64,000 bases of DNA from Pseudomonadota bacterium (GTDB lineage: Bacteria > Myxococcota_A > Polyangia > Haliangiales > Haliangiaceae), in NCBI GenBank assembly GCA_022360315.1, contig JAKSDA010000499.1:1-64000 (forward strand). Direction: 5' to 3'. Under the pieces are notes generated by a model, which was not told where the DNA came from, ran no database searches, and was given only the letters and a program-made list of their open reading frames with translations. The position numbers and the translations under genes are program-made. Below are positions 1-10,000 of this stretch, in pieces. Position 1 is the stretch's first letter. The number at the start of each line of letters is the position of its first letter.

Positions 1-167
1 ACCCTCTGTACGCGTCTTTCATCCCTACCCCGGACAGCGTCTCTTCGTCAGACCCGAGGCAGGAGCCGGATGCGGTAACTCCGCTCGTCCGGATCTGTGG
101 AGGGGGTGACCGGTAACGGTCATTCCTACTCCGACTGTCCTTACAAGGGGTATGAACCGCGGACAAC

Positions 168-1877
168 CTAGAAGCAGACACGAAATCCGATCTTGCAGAC
201 CTGATAGGATCCCCAACTATCAGCAGGAAACCTCGAAAGATCGACCATGTCACGGCATTCTCCCATGCCTCCCAGATCGCGCGTATTGATCGCCGCAGCG
301 AACGTGCCCTCGTGATCCGCTAGCCACTCGCCGAAGCCATCCGAGCACAAAAACCGGACTCCGCCGGGACCGTCGCGCCACGGAAGATCGGGTTTGAAGC
401 GCGCGATAAACTGAATCGGCCCATAGTCCGACCCGACGCCCCACCACGTTACGGGCTTCCCATCGCCGTGATAGCATTGCACGCATCCCTCGGTCACGCG
501 GTTCCTCGCGCGCGATTCGGCTCCTGGGTGGAGCGCGCGATACTCGGCCCTTGTCAACAGCCGTGCTTCATATCCGAGCGTTTCTTCCACATGCCGGATA
601 TAGGCTTGCGCATCATACCAGGTAACGGCGACCGGCAGGTGCTCTGGGTCTCCGTTGGCGTCCTCCCACCGTGTGACGCTGCGCCGGCGCTCGAGGTAGC
701 CGCTACGCTCGGCGAACCTGCGGAACTGGCCAATCGTGACGAGTTGCGAGGCATAGACCAGCCGTCCCCCCACGACCACCTTGGTGAATCCCGACGGACA
801 GGATTCGGGCTGGCAGTTCGGCAAGGCCGACGACCGGTCAGTGGCTTCCAGGTAGGCACACTTCACCGACGCCCAGCCCGGATAACGCCGCACACGACCC
901 CCGGTCGCGTAATAGTGCTCCTCCGCCAAGTGATCCTCCTGGTCCCGCCATTGGTCGAGGCGGTAATAGTCAGCGGCGATCATTGCCCCCTGGGATCGCC
1001 ACAATGCGGTGGGGACATCGTCTGCATCGAGGTGCGGGTGACATGGCAGCGGAGGCGGCGGTGTACTGCGCAGGTTGCGGAATACAAAATCATAGGCTCC
1101 GTTGCGCCCGCACAGAAATGCCAGGTTGTCGTTGAACGGAAGCACATCGATCCAGCCGCACTCGGATTGCTCCAACGCACGTCGGACGAGTACCCACGAG
1201 GCGCGCAGTTCCTCACGCTCCTGTTCCTGCTTACACGGATCGTAGTCGGATTCCCAGTACAGCTTGTATACGATCCCCTCGCCCAGTGACGGATCCACAA
1301 TGGCGTCCCCGAGGAGATTGATGACAGTATGCGGAATCGCAGCCTGCCAATGATAGCGAGCAATGAGCAAGTGGAGCGCTCTGGGTTCGGTCTCCGCGCG
1401 CGCTTCGAGTTCATGGCGGGACATGCGACGATAGTGGGGGGCGTGATGAAACGCTTCGCCGGCCGGAGCAAAGATGTCGCTGTCAAACCCGTCAGTCGCC
1501 AAAAACACCCGGCGCGGCAAAGACTTGCCCGAGTGGAACAGGCGCCCGGACAGGGCCTCGCGTGTTGCAAAGCAGTGGGCAAACGCAAGGGAGTTGGAGA
1601 ACAGATCCGCACGCTGGCGCATGCCGTGCTTTTCGAGAAAGGCGCACACCTGTGAGTAACCGCGGCGGATGTAGCCGGGAAACCCGCCGCGAAATCCCAA
1701 CCCTTTGGCCACGGCGTTTAGGGCCGTCGTGTGCCGAATGGGAACATCTAGGCTCTCCGACTTCGATTTGACCGACTGCTTCAACCTCTCTGGTGCGAGA
1801 TCGGTGATCGGCACAGCGTGGCGGTCGCGAAGCAGTAAGTACATCCGCGCAGAGCGATTTTCGGTAGCGTCATTCAT
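168..1877 (-). CDS. SUMF1/FGE-fold protein with a long uncharacterised N-terminal region
   Basis: A 569-residue protein. The C-terminal part (about residues 360-569) looks like a formylglycine-generating-enzyme/SUMF1 (C-type-lectin-like) fold: it has a 'VTIGQFRRFAERSGY' element, 'PVAVTWYDAQAY', 'ARLLTRAEYRAL' and a terminal 'KIGFRVCF', in the order expected for the family. In bacteria this fold is often a ligand-binding or effector-associated module rather than a real FGE. The first 350 residues match nothing I recognise; residues 46-70 contain a 'HTTALNAVAKGLGF' helix. The ATG at 1877 was chosen because AAGGAGG lies six bases upstream; a longer reading to 1976 has no such site. No signal peptide is seen, so it is probably cytoplasmic. 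It stands alone, with a decayed STAND gene upstream on the same strand. The fold is fairly secure; the function is unknown. Confidence 0.75.
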   Translation of the reverse strand: MNDATENRSARMYLLLRDRHAVPITDLAPERLKQSVKSKSESLDVPIRHTTALNAVAKGLGFRGGFPGYIRRGYSQVCAFLEKHGMRQRADLFSNSLAFAHCFATREALSGRLFHSGKSLPRRVFLATDGFDSDIFAPAGEAFHHAPHYRRMSRHELEARAETEPRALHLLIARYHWQAAIPHTVINLLGDAIVDPSLGEGIVYKLYWESDYDPCKQEQEREELRASWVLVRRALEQSECGWIDVLPFNDNLAFLCGRNGAYDFVFRNLRSTPPPPLPCHPHLDADDVPTALWRSQGAMIAADYYRLDQWRDQEDHLAEEHYYATGGRVRRYPGWASVKCAYLEATDRSSALPNCQPESCPSGFTKVVVGGRLVYASQLVTIGQFRRFAERSGYLERRRSVTRWEDANGDPEHLPVAVTWYDAQAYIRHVEETLGYEARLLTRAEYRALHPGAESRARNRVTEGCVQCYHGDGKPVTWWGVGSDYGPIQFIARFKPDLPWRDGPGGVRFLCSDGFGEWLADHEGTFAAAINTRDLGGMGECRDMVDLSRFPADSWGSYQVCKIGFRVCF

Positions 1878-2293
1878 CGGTGCCTCCTTGCGTCCAACCG
1901 CTGGGGTTGCCAGCGTGCCCCGTTCGTACCGAACGCACGCCCTGGGCTGAGACGACAGAGTACCGTTGAAGACCAAGAATCGATGATTGCGTGAATGATG
2001 AGAGTTTTGCCAAGCGAAGGCGCGAACGCGTCGCCGTAGGATGCTCTCGACCTGTCAGCCAATATGGCAGCTGTAGGTTGTGCTGTCAACGCTCCATTCT
2101 CGTAGGCCACTACCTGGCCGAGCCGGATCTTGGTTGCTGTGAAACTCAAGGAACGCCGCCAATCGTGGCGGGCTCAGTGCGCTTGAGGAGGGGATGCCCG
2201 GTCAACGGCGATTAACATTCCTGCAAGAGTCCCCATGCCAGCACGACTCCCCATATCACGGCTGCTATACCGCCGGCGAAGATAACTGGCCTG
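1878..2293. other. Intergenic region with no recognisable gene
   Basis: About 415 bases between the SUMF1-fold gene and the decayed WD40 gene. It must hold the promoter of the SUMF1-fold gene (leftward) but I see no clear -35/-10 pair, tRNA or repeat. Short open frames here are antisense or out-of-frame extensions of the neighbours. Confidence 0.5.
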
Positions 2294-3522
2294 TTAAACT
2301 AAACGATGCGTCCGAGTAGACCTATCGCGAGACGCGGCAGTAATTCGAAAATCACCCGATGAAGCTGACACTGATTGCATCAATACGTCTAGATCCTCGC
2401 ACGCCAGCCTGTCAGTAGGGCCCAACAGCCTGAGTATGTGGACGCCGCCAATCTGATCTTCTGCGATGACAGTCTCATTACCGGGCGCAAGAGCGCACGA
2501 CAACATTGCCACATCGCCAGCGTAAGAATCGAGAATCAAACCGCTGGTTAGATCCCATACCTTGAGCGTTTTGTCCCTAGAAGCCGAGACGACGTACTTC
2601 GCGTCCGGCGTTACCACCAACGCCGTCACCGAGCCCGAATGACCGACCAGAGTGTAACGTTCCGTTCCCGAAGCCAGATTCCACACCTTGATCGTATGGT
2701 CCTCAGAGCCAGAGATAACTTCTGTGCCATCCGGCGTCGCCACCAACGCCGTCACCCGAGCCGAGTGTCCGATCAAGGTGTGGCGTACTATCCCTGAAGC
2801 CAGATCCAATACTGTGAGGCTACTCTCACGAGCCAAGACAGCGCGTTTTCTATCCTGTGTCACGACCATCACCTCCGCATCCTTGCTTCTCATATGACCG
2901 ATGACCTGAGGTTTACGGCCAGAGGTCAGATCCCACACCTCGGTCGGAATGGCAGTATTTGCCTTTATTCTTCGGATTGTAGTTGAGGTTGATGAGCTTG
3001 CGAACTGTTTTGCCAGAGGCCACGTTCCAGACCGCAAGGTCGTAGCACTGGGCAGATTTATACGGCGTTATTGCATATTTCCCATCCGGTGTTACCGCCA
3101 TGGCCAATTTCGAGGCTGGGGAGCGCTCGAAGATGCGGCTCTTGGCCGACGGTCAGCCAGACCACACCACCGGCAAAACTCGGTGCGATCTCCCGGGCCA
3201 ACGCTGCAGCAAGCACGGACTTGCCAGTGCCACCCATGCCGTACAATCCGAGCCTTCTTGTGCCGGTATTAGTAGGCTCATCAACGTTGCCGGACAGCGC
3301 TCGCATCAATGGGCTATGTCCTCGGGCCGTGGCACGTAATGGAGTAGTGGCGCAGGGACGCCACGCAACTCTCCGCGCCTGACATTCTTTGGATCGACGC
3401 CTGGGGCATGGACCAGCGTGGGCATCTCGCGGTCCGGCAAGCCAAGAACCCGAACCGCGATCTTGCCGTTCTCGAATGCTTTTTGTACGGAGAAGCCATG
3501 GACTCAACACGATGAACATCAA
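2294..3522 (-). pseudogene. Decayed NB-ARC / WD40-repeat (STAND NTPase) gene
   Basis: Reading leftward, three frames must be joined to recover one protein. A linker typical of bacterial NB-ARC proteins ('HYVPRPEDIAH', about 3310-3345) ends in a stop. One frame over comes an NB-ARC P-loop ('GLYGMGGTGKSVLAAALAR') followed by 'GGVVWLTVGQEP'. Then near 3100 the frame changes again into WD40 blades ('AVTPDGKYAITPYKS', 'VWNVASGKTVRKL'), and near 2950 a last shift leads into at least three clean blades ('VISGSEDHTIKVWNLASG', 'VVSASRDKTLKVWDLTSG'). Only about 25 residues separate the P-loop from the first blade, so the rest of the NTPase domain (ARC1/ARC2, about 200 residues) has been deleted. Intact relatives are STAND ATPases with a toxic or signalling N-terminal domain, several of them antiviral. 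This copy cannot make a working protein unless the shifts are sequencing errors, and the deletion would remain even then. Confidence 0.8.
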
Positions 3523-4169
3523 GTGGGCTTGCCACCAAGAACAGAACCCGTATCACCATCTCCACGAAGATGAGTATATCAACAGGCTTGATCACGTGTA
3601 ATGCCCCGATTCTACATGAATAATGTCAGCTCATCTTCCGGGGCACTGTTTTGTGGCCAGCTACGGGTGCGCTCAGTGCCGGTCTCATTATGAGCGCTTT
3701 GTCCCTGTGCTTCTTCCGGGAGTTCGTCTGTCTGGCCTGCAACTTGGCACAAACCGGTGCTGAAGTAATTCACCGCCGGCGGCAAGCGTCGTCCATCGTC
3801 AGGAGTATTTCGCACGCTTGTGGTTCCTCCCTGCATTTTTCACTCCGTTGCGGATCGCACAACTAGCTGAAATGGCTGCACCTTCGCCCCACCCGCACTG
3901 TTGTCAATGTGTCTCCCCTGTCCTAGCCGCATTATTCACCACACCATCTGCTGAAGTCGTGCCTGACGGACTGACCGGACCTTTGGCAATGCCGCTCTCG
4001 TCGTAGTACCCGGTGTATTGCGATACGCCAGCGGCGACGGCTCCGCTCGTCTGCCGACTCTTCCTCGCCAGCCACGACCTCGCGGCGATATCGGGCCGAA
4101 TAATGCCGGCCGGTCAGAGGTTGCGAGGCACGCCGAGGCGAATTGTGGCAGGATGCAGCTAGGCATCCC
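3523..4169. other. Gene-poor region with a 7-bp inverted repeat
   Basis: About 650 bases with no convincing gene. The sequence TGCCCCG at 3602-3608 is repeated inverted as CGGGGCA at 3639-3645. Short leftward frames between 3612 and 3836 do not resemble any family I know. Given the decayed STAND gene next door, this may be debris of a deleted element, but no transposase motif is visible. Confidence 0.4.
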
Positions 4170-5159
4170 ATGGGCGCAAAAACACAGCGGCTATTCGCGA
4201 TCATCAACGGGCTTTTCGGCGATTCGCTGGATCGTTTCGACACTGGCCTTACAACTCCGATGGAGCTCCTCTTGTGCGGCGGGCAGTCCCTGCGGTGGGG
4301 GCCAGCTGGGTCAGTACTCGAACAACCCGGGCGCGGAGAATCGGCAGGCCAGGGTGTGCTGACGCCTCGCATCGCCGTGTTTGTCCACGGCCTGATGAGT
4401 ACAGAGCGCACCTGGTTGATGCCAGATGGTGAGACCTACGGCAGCCTGCTGACCCGTGATCTGGGATATACAGCGTTTTTTGTCCGGTACAATACCGGGC
4501 TCCATATTTCCGAGAACGGTGAAAAGCTCGATGTCCTTCTTGAGCGGTTGCTCGACGCATACCCTATTTCGGTGGAGGAGATGCTCCTCGTCGGTCACAG
4601 CATGGGCGGTCTGGTCGTGCGCAGCGCGACCCATGCGGCGAGCGACAATAACCGGCGATGGCTGCCCTTGACCAGGCGGGCCTTTTATCTCGGTTCACCA
4701 CACCTGGGCGCGCCGCTCGAGCGCCTCGGCAATCTTGTCACCTGGATACTGGAGATCATTGGCAATCCGTATACAAAACTCATTGCCGAAATTGCCAATC
4801 TTCGCAGCAGTGGGGTCAAGGACTTGCGCTATGCCAATCTGCGCCGTGAGGATTGGGACGGGGTGGATGCCGACGCCCTGTTGCAGAATCGCCGTCACCC
4901 GGTTCCGCTGCTGCCCCACATCCGCCATCATCTCATTGCTGGCGCCATGGCGCGAGACCCGCGTCTGGCTCTGATTTTCGGCGACTCGATCGTGCCACTG
5001 CGCAGTGCGACCGGACGGGCAAAGCCCCGCGATCGCAGCCCGGCTTTTCCCCAGGAGCACGTCCGCGTCATGCCGATGATGAGCCATTCCCGCCTGACCC
5101 GCGATCCCGACGTCTACGCCCAGATCCGCGCCTGGTGTGAAGAAGCCGTGGCGATCTAG
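4170..5159 (+). CDS. Alpha/beta hydrolase (lipase/esterase-like, PGAP1-type)
   Basis: A 329-residue alpha/beta hydrolase. The oxyanion-hole strand 'IAVFVHGLMSTERTW' is followed by the nucleophile elbow 'LLVGHSMGGLVVRSA' (GxSxG with Ser in GHSMG), then 'AFYLGSPHLGAPLERLG', a typical PGAP1/lipase feature, and a late 'MMSHSRLTRDPDVY' that could supply the catalytic His; 'FGDSIVPLRSATG' likely carries the acid. Substrate is probably a lipid or ester; no lipase lid family can be assigned. There is no signal peptide, so it is probably intracellular. The ATG at 4170 is preferred; a TTG at 4143 in the same frame would add nine residues. Neither has a strong ribosome-binding site, and the N-terminus may be shared with decayed sequence upstream. 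Confidence 0.8.
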   Translation: MGAKTQRLFAIINGLFGDSLDRFDTGLTTPMELLLCGGQSLRWGPAGSVLEQPGRGESAGQGVLTPRIAVFVHGLMSTERTWLMPDGETYGSLLTRDLGYTAFFVRYNTGLHISENGEKLDVLLERLLDAYPISVEEMLLVGHSMGGLVVRSATHAASDNNRRWLPLTRRAFYLGSPHLGAPLERLGNLVTWILEIIGNPYTKLIAEIANLRSSGVKDLRYANLRREDWDGVDADALLQNRRHPVPLLPHIRHHLIAGAMARDPRLALIFGDSIVPLRSATGRAKPRDRSPAFPQEHVRVMPMMSHSRLTRDPDVYAQIRAWCEEAVAI

Positions 5160-5200
5160 TAGGGTGCGGCAAAATCCCGAACGCGGCTACCATTATTGGG

Positions 5201-5241
5201 CAGAGCCCTCCGGCGGACTGGACAGAGCCCTCCGGCGGACT
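5201..5241. repeat. Two tandem copies of a 19-base GC-rich repeat
   Basis: CAGAGCCCTCCGGCGGACT occurs at 5201-5219 and again at 5223-5241, a period of 22 bases. It lies just downstream of the hydrolase stop codon; the second copy merges into a hairpin. Confidence 0.85.
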
Positions 5242-5249
5242 CCCGCCGG
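5232..5249 (+). terminator. Possible terminator hairpin after the hydrolase gene
   Basis: CCGGCGG (5232-5238), loop ACTC, CCGCCGG (5243-5249): a perfect seven-pair GC stem about 75 bases after the hydrolase stop. No T-run follows, so it may only be a 3' end-stabilising hairpin or a by-product of the repeat. Confidence 0.35.
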
Positions 5250-5335
5250 GCGCTCCAAATACTAGCTCGAGCTGGCCGGTGCCGAAGCTCAGCGCAATGA
5301 GTCTGTCGCTGGCGGCAAATCTGCGGCCCTTTTTT

Positions 5336-5592
5336 GGCGATTTTTTGTTGCCGTGCACAAAAAAATCATCCCGAGTGGCGATTTTCTGTTGCCGTGCACA
5401 AAAAAATCACCCCGAGTGGCGGTTTTTTCCCATTGGCGACAAAAAGCTGGGATTTAGCGGCGATTTTTTGTCGCCGGCGGCAACTTCGCGGCCCTTTGCG
5501 CGATTTTTTTTGCATCGTGCACAAAAAAATGGGATTTAGCGGCGATTTTTTGTCGCCGGTGGCGACTTCGCGGCCCTTTGCGCGATTTTTTT
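5336..5592. repeat. T-rich hairpin-forming tandem repeat block
   Basis: Two interlocking repeat types. Type 1 has a 41-base period: near-identical units begin at about 5336, 5377 and 5418 (GGCGATTTT..TGTTGCC, GTGCACAAAAAAATC, CCGAGT). Type 2 has an 82-base period: a 63-base unit at 5448-5510 recurs at 5530-5592 with two or three mismatches (GGGATTTAGCGGCGATTTT, TTGTCGCCGG, CTTCGCGGCCCTTTGCGCG). Both contain GGCGA plus T6-7 and its complement (A5-7 plus TCGCC or TGTGC), so each unit can fold on itself or pair with others. Open frames on both strands through the block are low-complexity and unlike real genes. No spacer diversity is present, so it is not a CRISPR array. Confidence 0.8.
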
Positions 5593-5790
5593 GTCGCCGG
5601 GCCCAAATAGATGGCACTGGGCGCCGCATCCTTCTCACCGGCGAAAAATCTGCGCCACCAAGCGCCATCTGACCACCGCCAGCGCGGTTTTCCCGTCATT
5701 CGGGGCCATCTCGTGACGACCGGGCAGGACAGGGCGCGGCCCAGCGGCAACGCCGCGCTCGAGCCGGTGATACAACCTCGTCCACCGCGA

Positions 5791-6729
5791 TCAATCGGCC
5801 GGGGGGAACTGCTGGTTCTTGGCCACCGGGACAAGGACCTGCAAGGGCGTGGTGAGCATGGCCTCAAACTGGGGGAGCCCGGCAAATAGCGGATTGAGGT
5901 GGGTGAGATTCAAGGCAAAATCGACAATCTCACCGGAGATCCATTCTGTCTGATACTTGATCAGATCGACCCATTCAATGTCGTGCAGGACATCGTCGGG
6001 TATCGGCTGATTGTTTTTGCCCACCGGCACGCACAGCTCGAAGGCGCGTTCGAGCAGCACTTGCCGATCGTCGAATCCCATTTCCCGCACAACCGGGTTG
6101 AGATGCGACAAGATCAGCGGTGTTTGCACCGAGTCGGTTGGCTGCTCAAAGCGATAGCAGGCCAGATCGAGGTGGCGGATCAGCCGGCGCACCTGCCAGG
6201 GAATCTGGCTGTTGTTTTTGCGCACCGGAACACAGAGACGCCTGAGTTGGGCGAGGTGAACGGCCTCGTCGGGCAAGCCGGCCAATACCGGGTTGAGGTG
6301 GCTCAGAGTTACATCGACATCGACCGGAGCCGCGTTCGCCTCATAGCAGGCCAGATCGACCCAACGGATGAATCTCAGCACCTGGGGGCCGGGGATCTGA
6401 TGGTTTTTTGCCACCGGAAGACACACTTCTCGTAACTCACCCACTGCCGCCATCTGATTGGGCAATTGATTTTGCAACACCGGGTTTAGCTGTCTCAGAA
6501 ACACCTGCTGGCCGAGTGGAGGCCCGCTCGCCTTGCGGCATTCCAGGTCCAGCTGACTCACAAATGCGAGCGGTGACGGCAAACTGGCAATACCGGCTAT
6601 TTCCTCCCCAGCGGCTCCACTGGCGCGTGCGCGGTCGCCATCACCATCCCCGGCAAAGGCACACGCCGCCATGGCAAGTCCCAGCACATACCAGCCGACA
6701 ATGCGTGTGAATCGGATACACTGCTTCAT
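5791..6729 (-). CDS. Secreted or lipid-anchored protein with four repeats of a Leu/Cys motif
   Basis: A 312-residue exported protein. The N-terminus has a basic start, a hydrophobic stretch 'IVGWYVLGLAMAACAFAG' and then a 'GDGDGDR' mature start. It could be cut at AFA-G by signal peptidase I, or lipidated at the 'MAAC' cysteine, which fits the lipobox only loosely. The rest is four copies of a 65-75 residue unit with the pattern 'LDLxCYxx', 'LSHLNPVL', 'LRxLCVPVxKNxQ'. The last copy is divergent and lacks its cysteine ('LQVLVPVAKNQQ'). The pattern recalls extracellular DUF7450-like repeats of Myxococcota, but this is from memory. The ATG at 6729 follows GAGAGA; the frame stays open to 7077 but the extra part has no signal-peptide logic and overlaps the divergent kinase start. 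It is transcribed away from the kinase gene, so the two may share regulation. Confidence 0.75.
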   Translation of the reverse strand: MKQCIRFTRIVGWYVLGLAMAACAFAGDGDGDRARASGAAGEEIAGIASLPSPLAFVSQLDLECRKASGPPLGQQVFLRQLNPVLQNQLPNQMAAVGELREVCLPVAKNHQIPGPQVLRFIRWVDLACYEANAAPVDVDVTLSHLNPVLAGLPDEAVHLAQLRRLCVPVRKNNSQIPWQVRRLIRHLDLACYRFEQPTDSVQTPLILSHLNPVVREMGFDDRQVLLERAFELCVPVGKNNQPIPDDVLHDIEWVDLIKYQTEWISGEIVDFALNLTHLNPLFAGLPQFEAMLTTPLQVLVPVAKNQQFPPAD

Positions 6730-7040
6730 TGCAATTCTCTCTCTTCTCGATTGGTTTGGTTTTTCTGCTCGATCGTTGCCGAGCGGTTTCTCGCTCGCTT
6801 TGCCCTGGCCAGGATGATCGAATGCAAAGGCATACTCCGTGCCACGCCCAGCGATCGCCGGACCCCCGCGATTCGCGGCAGTTGATCGTCGCCGCTCGCC
6901 GGCAGCCCACGCTGTGCGGCGATGACAGCACGATCGGCGCGCCGATTTTGCATTTGCGCCGATTCGGCGCAATACTGACCCGGTCATGGCTGCGGGTCGG
7001 AGCGATACAGTCTCGATCCTGTCGCGGATAGAGTACAGAC
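6730..7040. promoter_or_regulatory. Divergent intergenic region (repeat protein / kinase fusion)
   Basis: 311 bases separating two divergent genes. It must carry both promoters. No clear sigma-70 or -24/-12 element, palindrome or riboswitch was recognised. Confidence 0.4.
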
Positions 7041-10000
7041 GTGGATGACGTGGTAACCGAGACCGGGCAGCAATCAACCGCCGCCACGGACATGGACGAA
7101 TACCGTCTGGTGCGGCTGCTGGGCAGAGGAGCCATGGGCCAGGTATTTCTCGGTCACGACACAGTGCTCGACCGGCCGGTCGCCATCAAGCTATTGCACG
7201 TGGCCGATGCCAGTGGCCAGGCGCGGCGGCGCTTTCTGGTCGAGGCCCGGGCCATCGCCCGGCTCTCTCACCCCAACGTGGTGACCATCTACCGGGTCGG
7301 CGACAATCGGGGCCAGCCCTACCTGGTCTCGGAATACGTTCCCGGCCGGAGCCTCGATACCGTGACCGTGCCGCTGCCGTGGCAACGCGTTCTCGACATC
7401 GGCATCGATCTGGCCCGCGGGCTGGCCGCAGCCCATCGGCGCGGCGTTCTCCACCGCGATATCAAGCCTGCCAATGTCATTGTCACCGACCACGGAACCG
7501 TCAAGCTACTCGATTTTGGCCTGGCCAAACTGGCCCCGCAGACGGCCATGGCTGGGCCAGCGAGGCGGCACGAGGACGGTTTATCGGGTCTCGAAAGCGA
7601 CTCCCGCGAACCCGGCGTTCAGGACGATCACCGGGCGAAAGTAGGCGATTTGACTGGATCTCCGATGACGCCAGAGGCCGGTTCACTGGCTGTCACCGGA
7701 TCGCTGTCGGTGTCCAGACACCTGGACAGTGAGGGAAGCCAGGGCGGGCTGGCCGAGCGCGCCCCGACTCGCCTCACCGCCACCGGCACACTGCTGGGAA
7801 CCCCCAGGTACATGGCTCCAGAAGCCTGGCGTGGCCAGGACGCCACCGTACAAACCGATCTCTACTCTGTGGGAGCAGTTCTCTACGAACTGGCCAGCGG
7901 CAAGCCGCCCCACGATGGTGCCAGCCCTGCCGAGCTGTGCCGGGCCGCCGTGGAACGCGACGCGCGTCCACTGGGCGATGTGGTGCAGCACGGCGATACC
8001 CGGCTATTCGCCCTCATCGACCGCTGCCTGCACCGCGATCCCGCGGCCCGCCCGGCCTCGGCCGACCGGCTCTGTCACGCTCTCGAGCAGCTCGTCGCCG
8101 GTGAAAGCGATGCCCCCCTGGCCACGGGCGACCCGTATCGCGGTTTGCGCGCGTTTGAGGCCGAGCATCGGCATCAGTTTTTCGGCCGCAGTCTCGACAC
8201 TCGCGCCATTCTCGATATCCTGCGCGCCGAGCCGCTGGTTGCGGTGGCCGGCGACTCGGGAGTGGGCAAATCGTCGGTCTGTCGCGCCGGTGTACTGCCC
8301 CGGGTGAGCGCGGGCGCGCTGGGCCAGGAGCGCACCTGGTCGACAGTGCGCATGGTTCCCGGTCGCCAGCCGCTGCGCAACCTGGTCGACACCGTATTCG
8401 CGGCGGTGCCGGACCGCCCTTCACCCGAGCGAACGTCTGGCCACGTGCTCGACAGCTTGACCGGCGATCCGGCCCTCTTGGCCCGTCAGCTCGGCCGGCT
8501 CTGCGGTGCAGACCGCGCCGTGGTTTTGTTCATCGACCAGCTCGAGGAGCTCATCACCCAGGTCGAAAGGCAGCCGGCGGCCCTTTTTGCCGAAGTCATC
8601 GGTCACCTGGCCGAGGCGCATAGACACCTGCGCATTCTGCTCACTGTCCGCGGCGATTTCTTGACCCGCCTGGCCGGACTGCCGGCATTGGGCCCGTTGC
8701 TCGGTCGCGGGTTGTATTTGCTCAAGCCATTATCCGCCCAGGATCTGCGCGAGGTGGTCATCGGGCCGGCCCGGGCCATGGGGGTGAAATTTGAATCTGC
8801 GGATATGGTCGGTTCTCTGGTCGAGGCGGCAGTGCGGGCCCGGGGCGGATTGCCGCTCCTGCAATTCGCCCTGAGCCAGCTGTGGCAGGCCCGCGACGAG
8901 CAAAACCACATCATCACCAGGATCGCGCTCGATCGCATCGGCGGCGTCGCAGGAGCCCTGGCCAGCCACGCCGACGCGGTCATCGAGCAGTGTCGACCGG
9001 GCGAGCGGCGCGCAGCCCGGCATATTCTGAGCCAGCTCGTCACCACCGAAGGCAACAGCATCCGGCGCAGCGAGGCCGAGCTCATGTCCATGCCCGGCCC
9101 CCATGGCTGCTCTGGCCCCGGCCCCGACAACGGCCACGGTCGCGCGCACCGCCGCGCAGCTCTCGACATCCTGGTGCGCGGCCGGCTCCTGGTCGCCCGC
9201 GAGTCTACCGAGCAAGACGGCACCTCATATGAACTCGCCCACGAGGCGCTGATCCACGGCTGGCAGCGATTGCGCGGCTGGCTGGACAGCGACGTGGACA
9301 AGCGGGCCATGAAAGAACGCGTCGCCGCCGCCGCGGCCGAATGGCGGCGCCTGGGCCGGCTCCACGATGCTCTGTGGCGCGCCCGCCAGCTGGCCGAGGT
9401 CGATGCTGTGGACCTCAGTGCAGACGACCTCGATGTCGAGCAGGCGGCTTTTCTCCGCCAGTCTCGCCGGATCAGCCGGCGCCGCCAGTGGCTGGGGCGC
9501 GGCGCTCTTGTCACCGTGCCGCTTCTGCTGGCCGCCATGTACATCGCGCTTGACGCGTACCTGCAGCGCCACAAAGAGCGCACTATCGCCGGCCATGTCG
9601 GCCGGGCCGAGGCTGCGCTGATCACCGCTCACCGCCAGCGCGACCAGTTCCGGGCACTGCGTCAGAGTGGGTTTGACCAGTGTGATGCCGGCGACGCCGC
9701 ATTGTGTGGCCAGACCTGGACCCGGGCTGTGGCTGTTGCCGAGAGGGCCAACCAGTCGTTTCAGGACGCCAGCCGGGCCCTCACAGTGGCGCTGATGGTC
9801 GACACGAGCACAACACGCAGTCACGCCGACGTGCGCGCCAGGCTCGCCGCGGTGTTTTTCGAGCAAGCCCTGCTGGCCGAACGCACCTTTGGCTATCAAC
9901 GCCGCGACGCCCTGTACGAGGCCATGTTGGCCTACGACGACGGCACGTTCAAACAGCGCTGGTACCGGCCCGCCCAGCTGGTCGTGACCACCTCACCGGT

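Noticed and set aside
1..167. Possible RNA gene or gene end at the window start
   Set aside because: No cloverleaf, no recognisable coding frame in 167 bases.
3602..3645. Insertion-sequence ends (TGCCCCG / CGGGGCA)
   Set aside because: Only 37 bases separate the outer parts, no transposase and no target duplication is visible; kept only as an inverted repeat.
5336..5592. CRISPR array
   Set aside because: Repeats are contiguous, have no unique spacers, and no cas gene is nearby.
8603..9625. Leftward open frame inside the kinase fusion gene
   Set aside because: Ser/Arg-rich antisense translation of the kinase gene, no domain.
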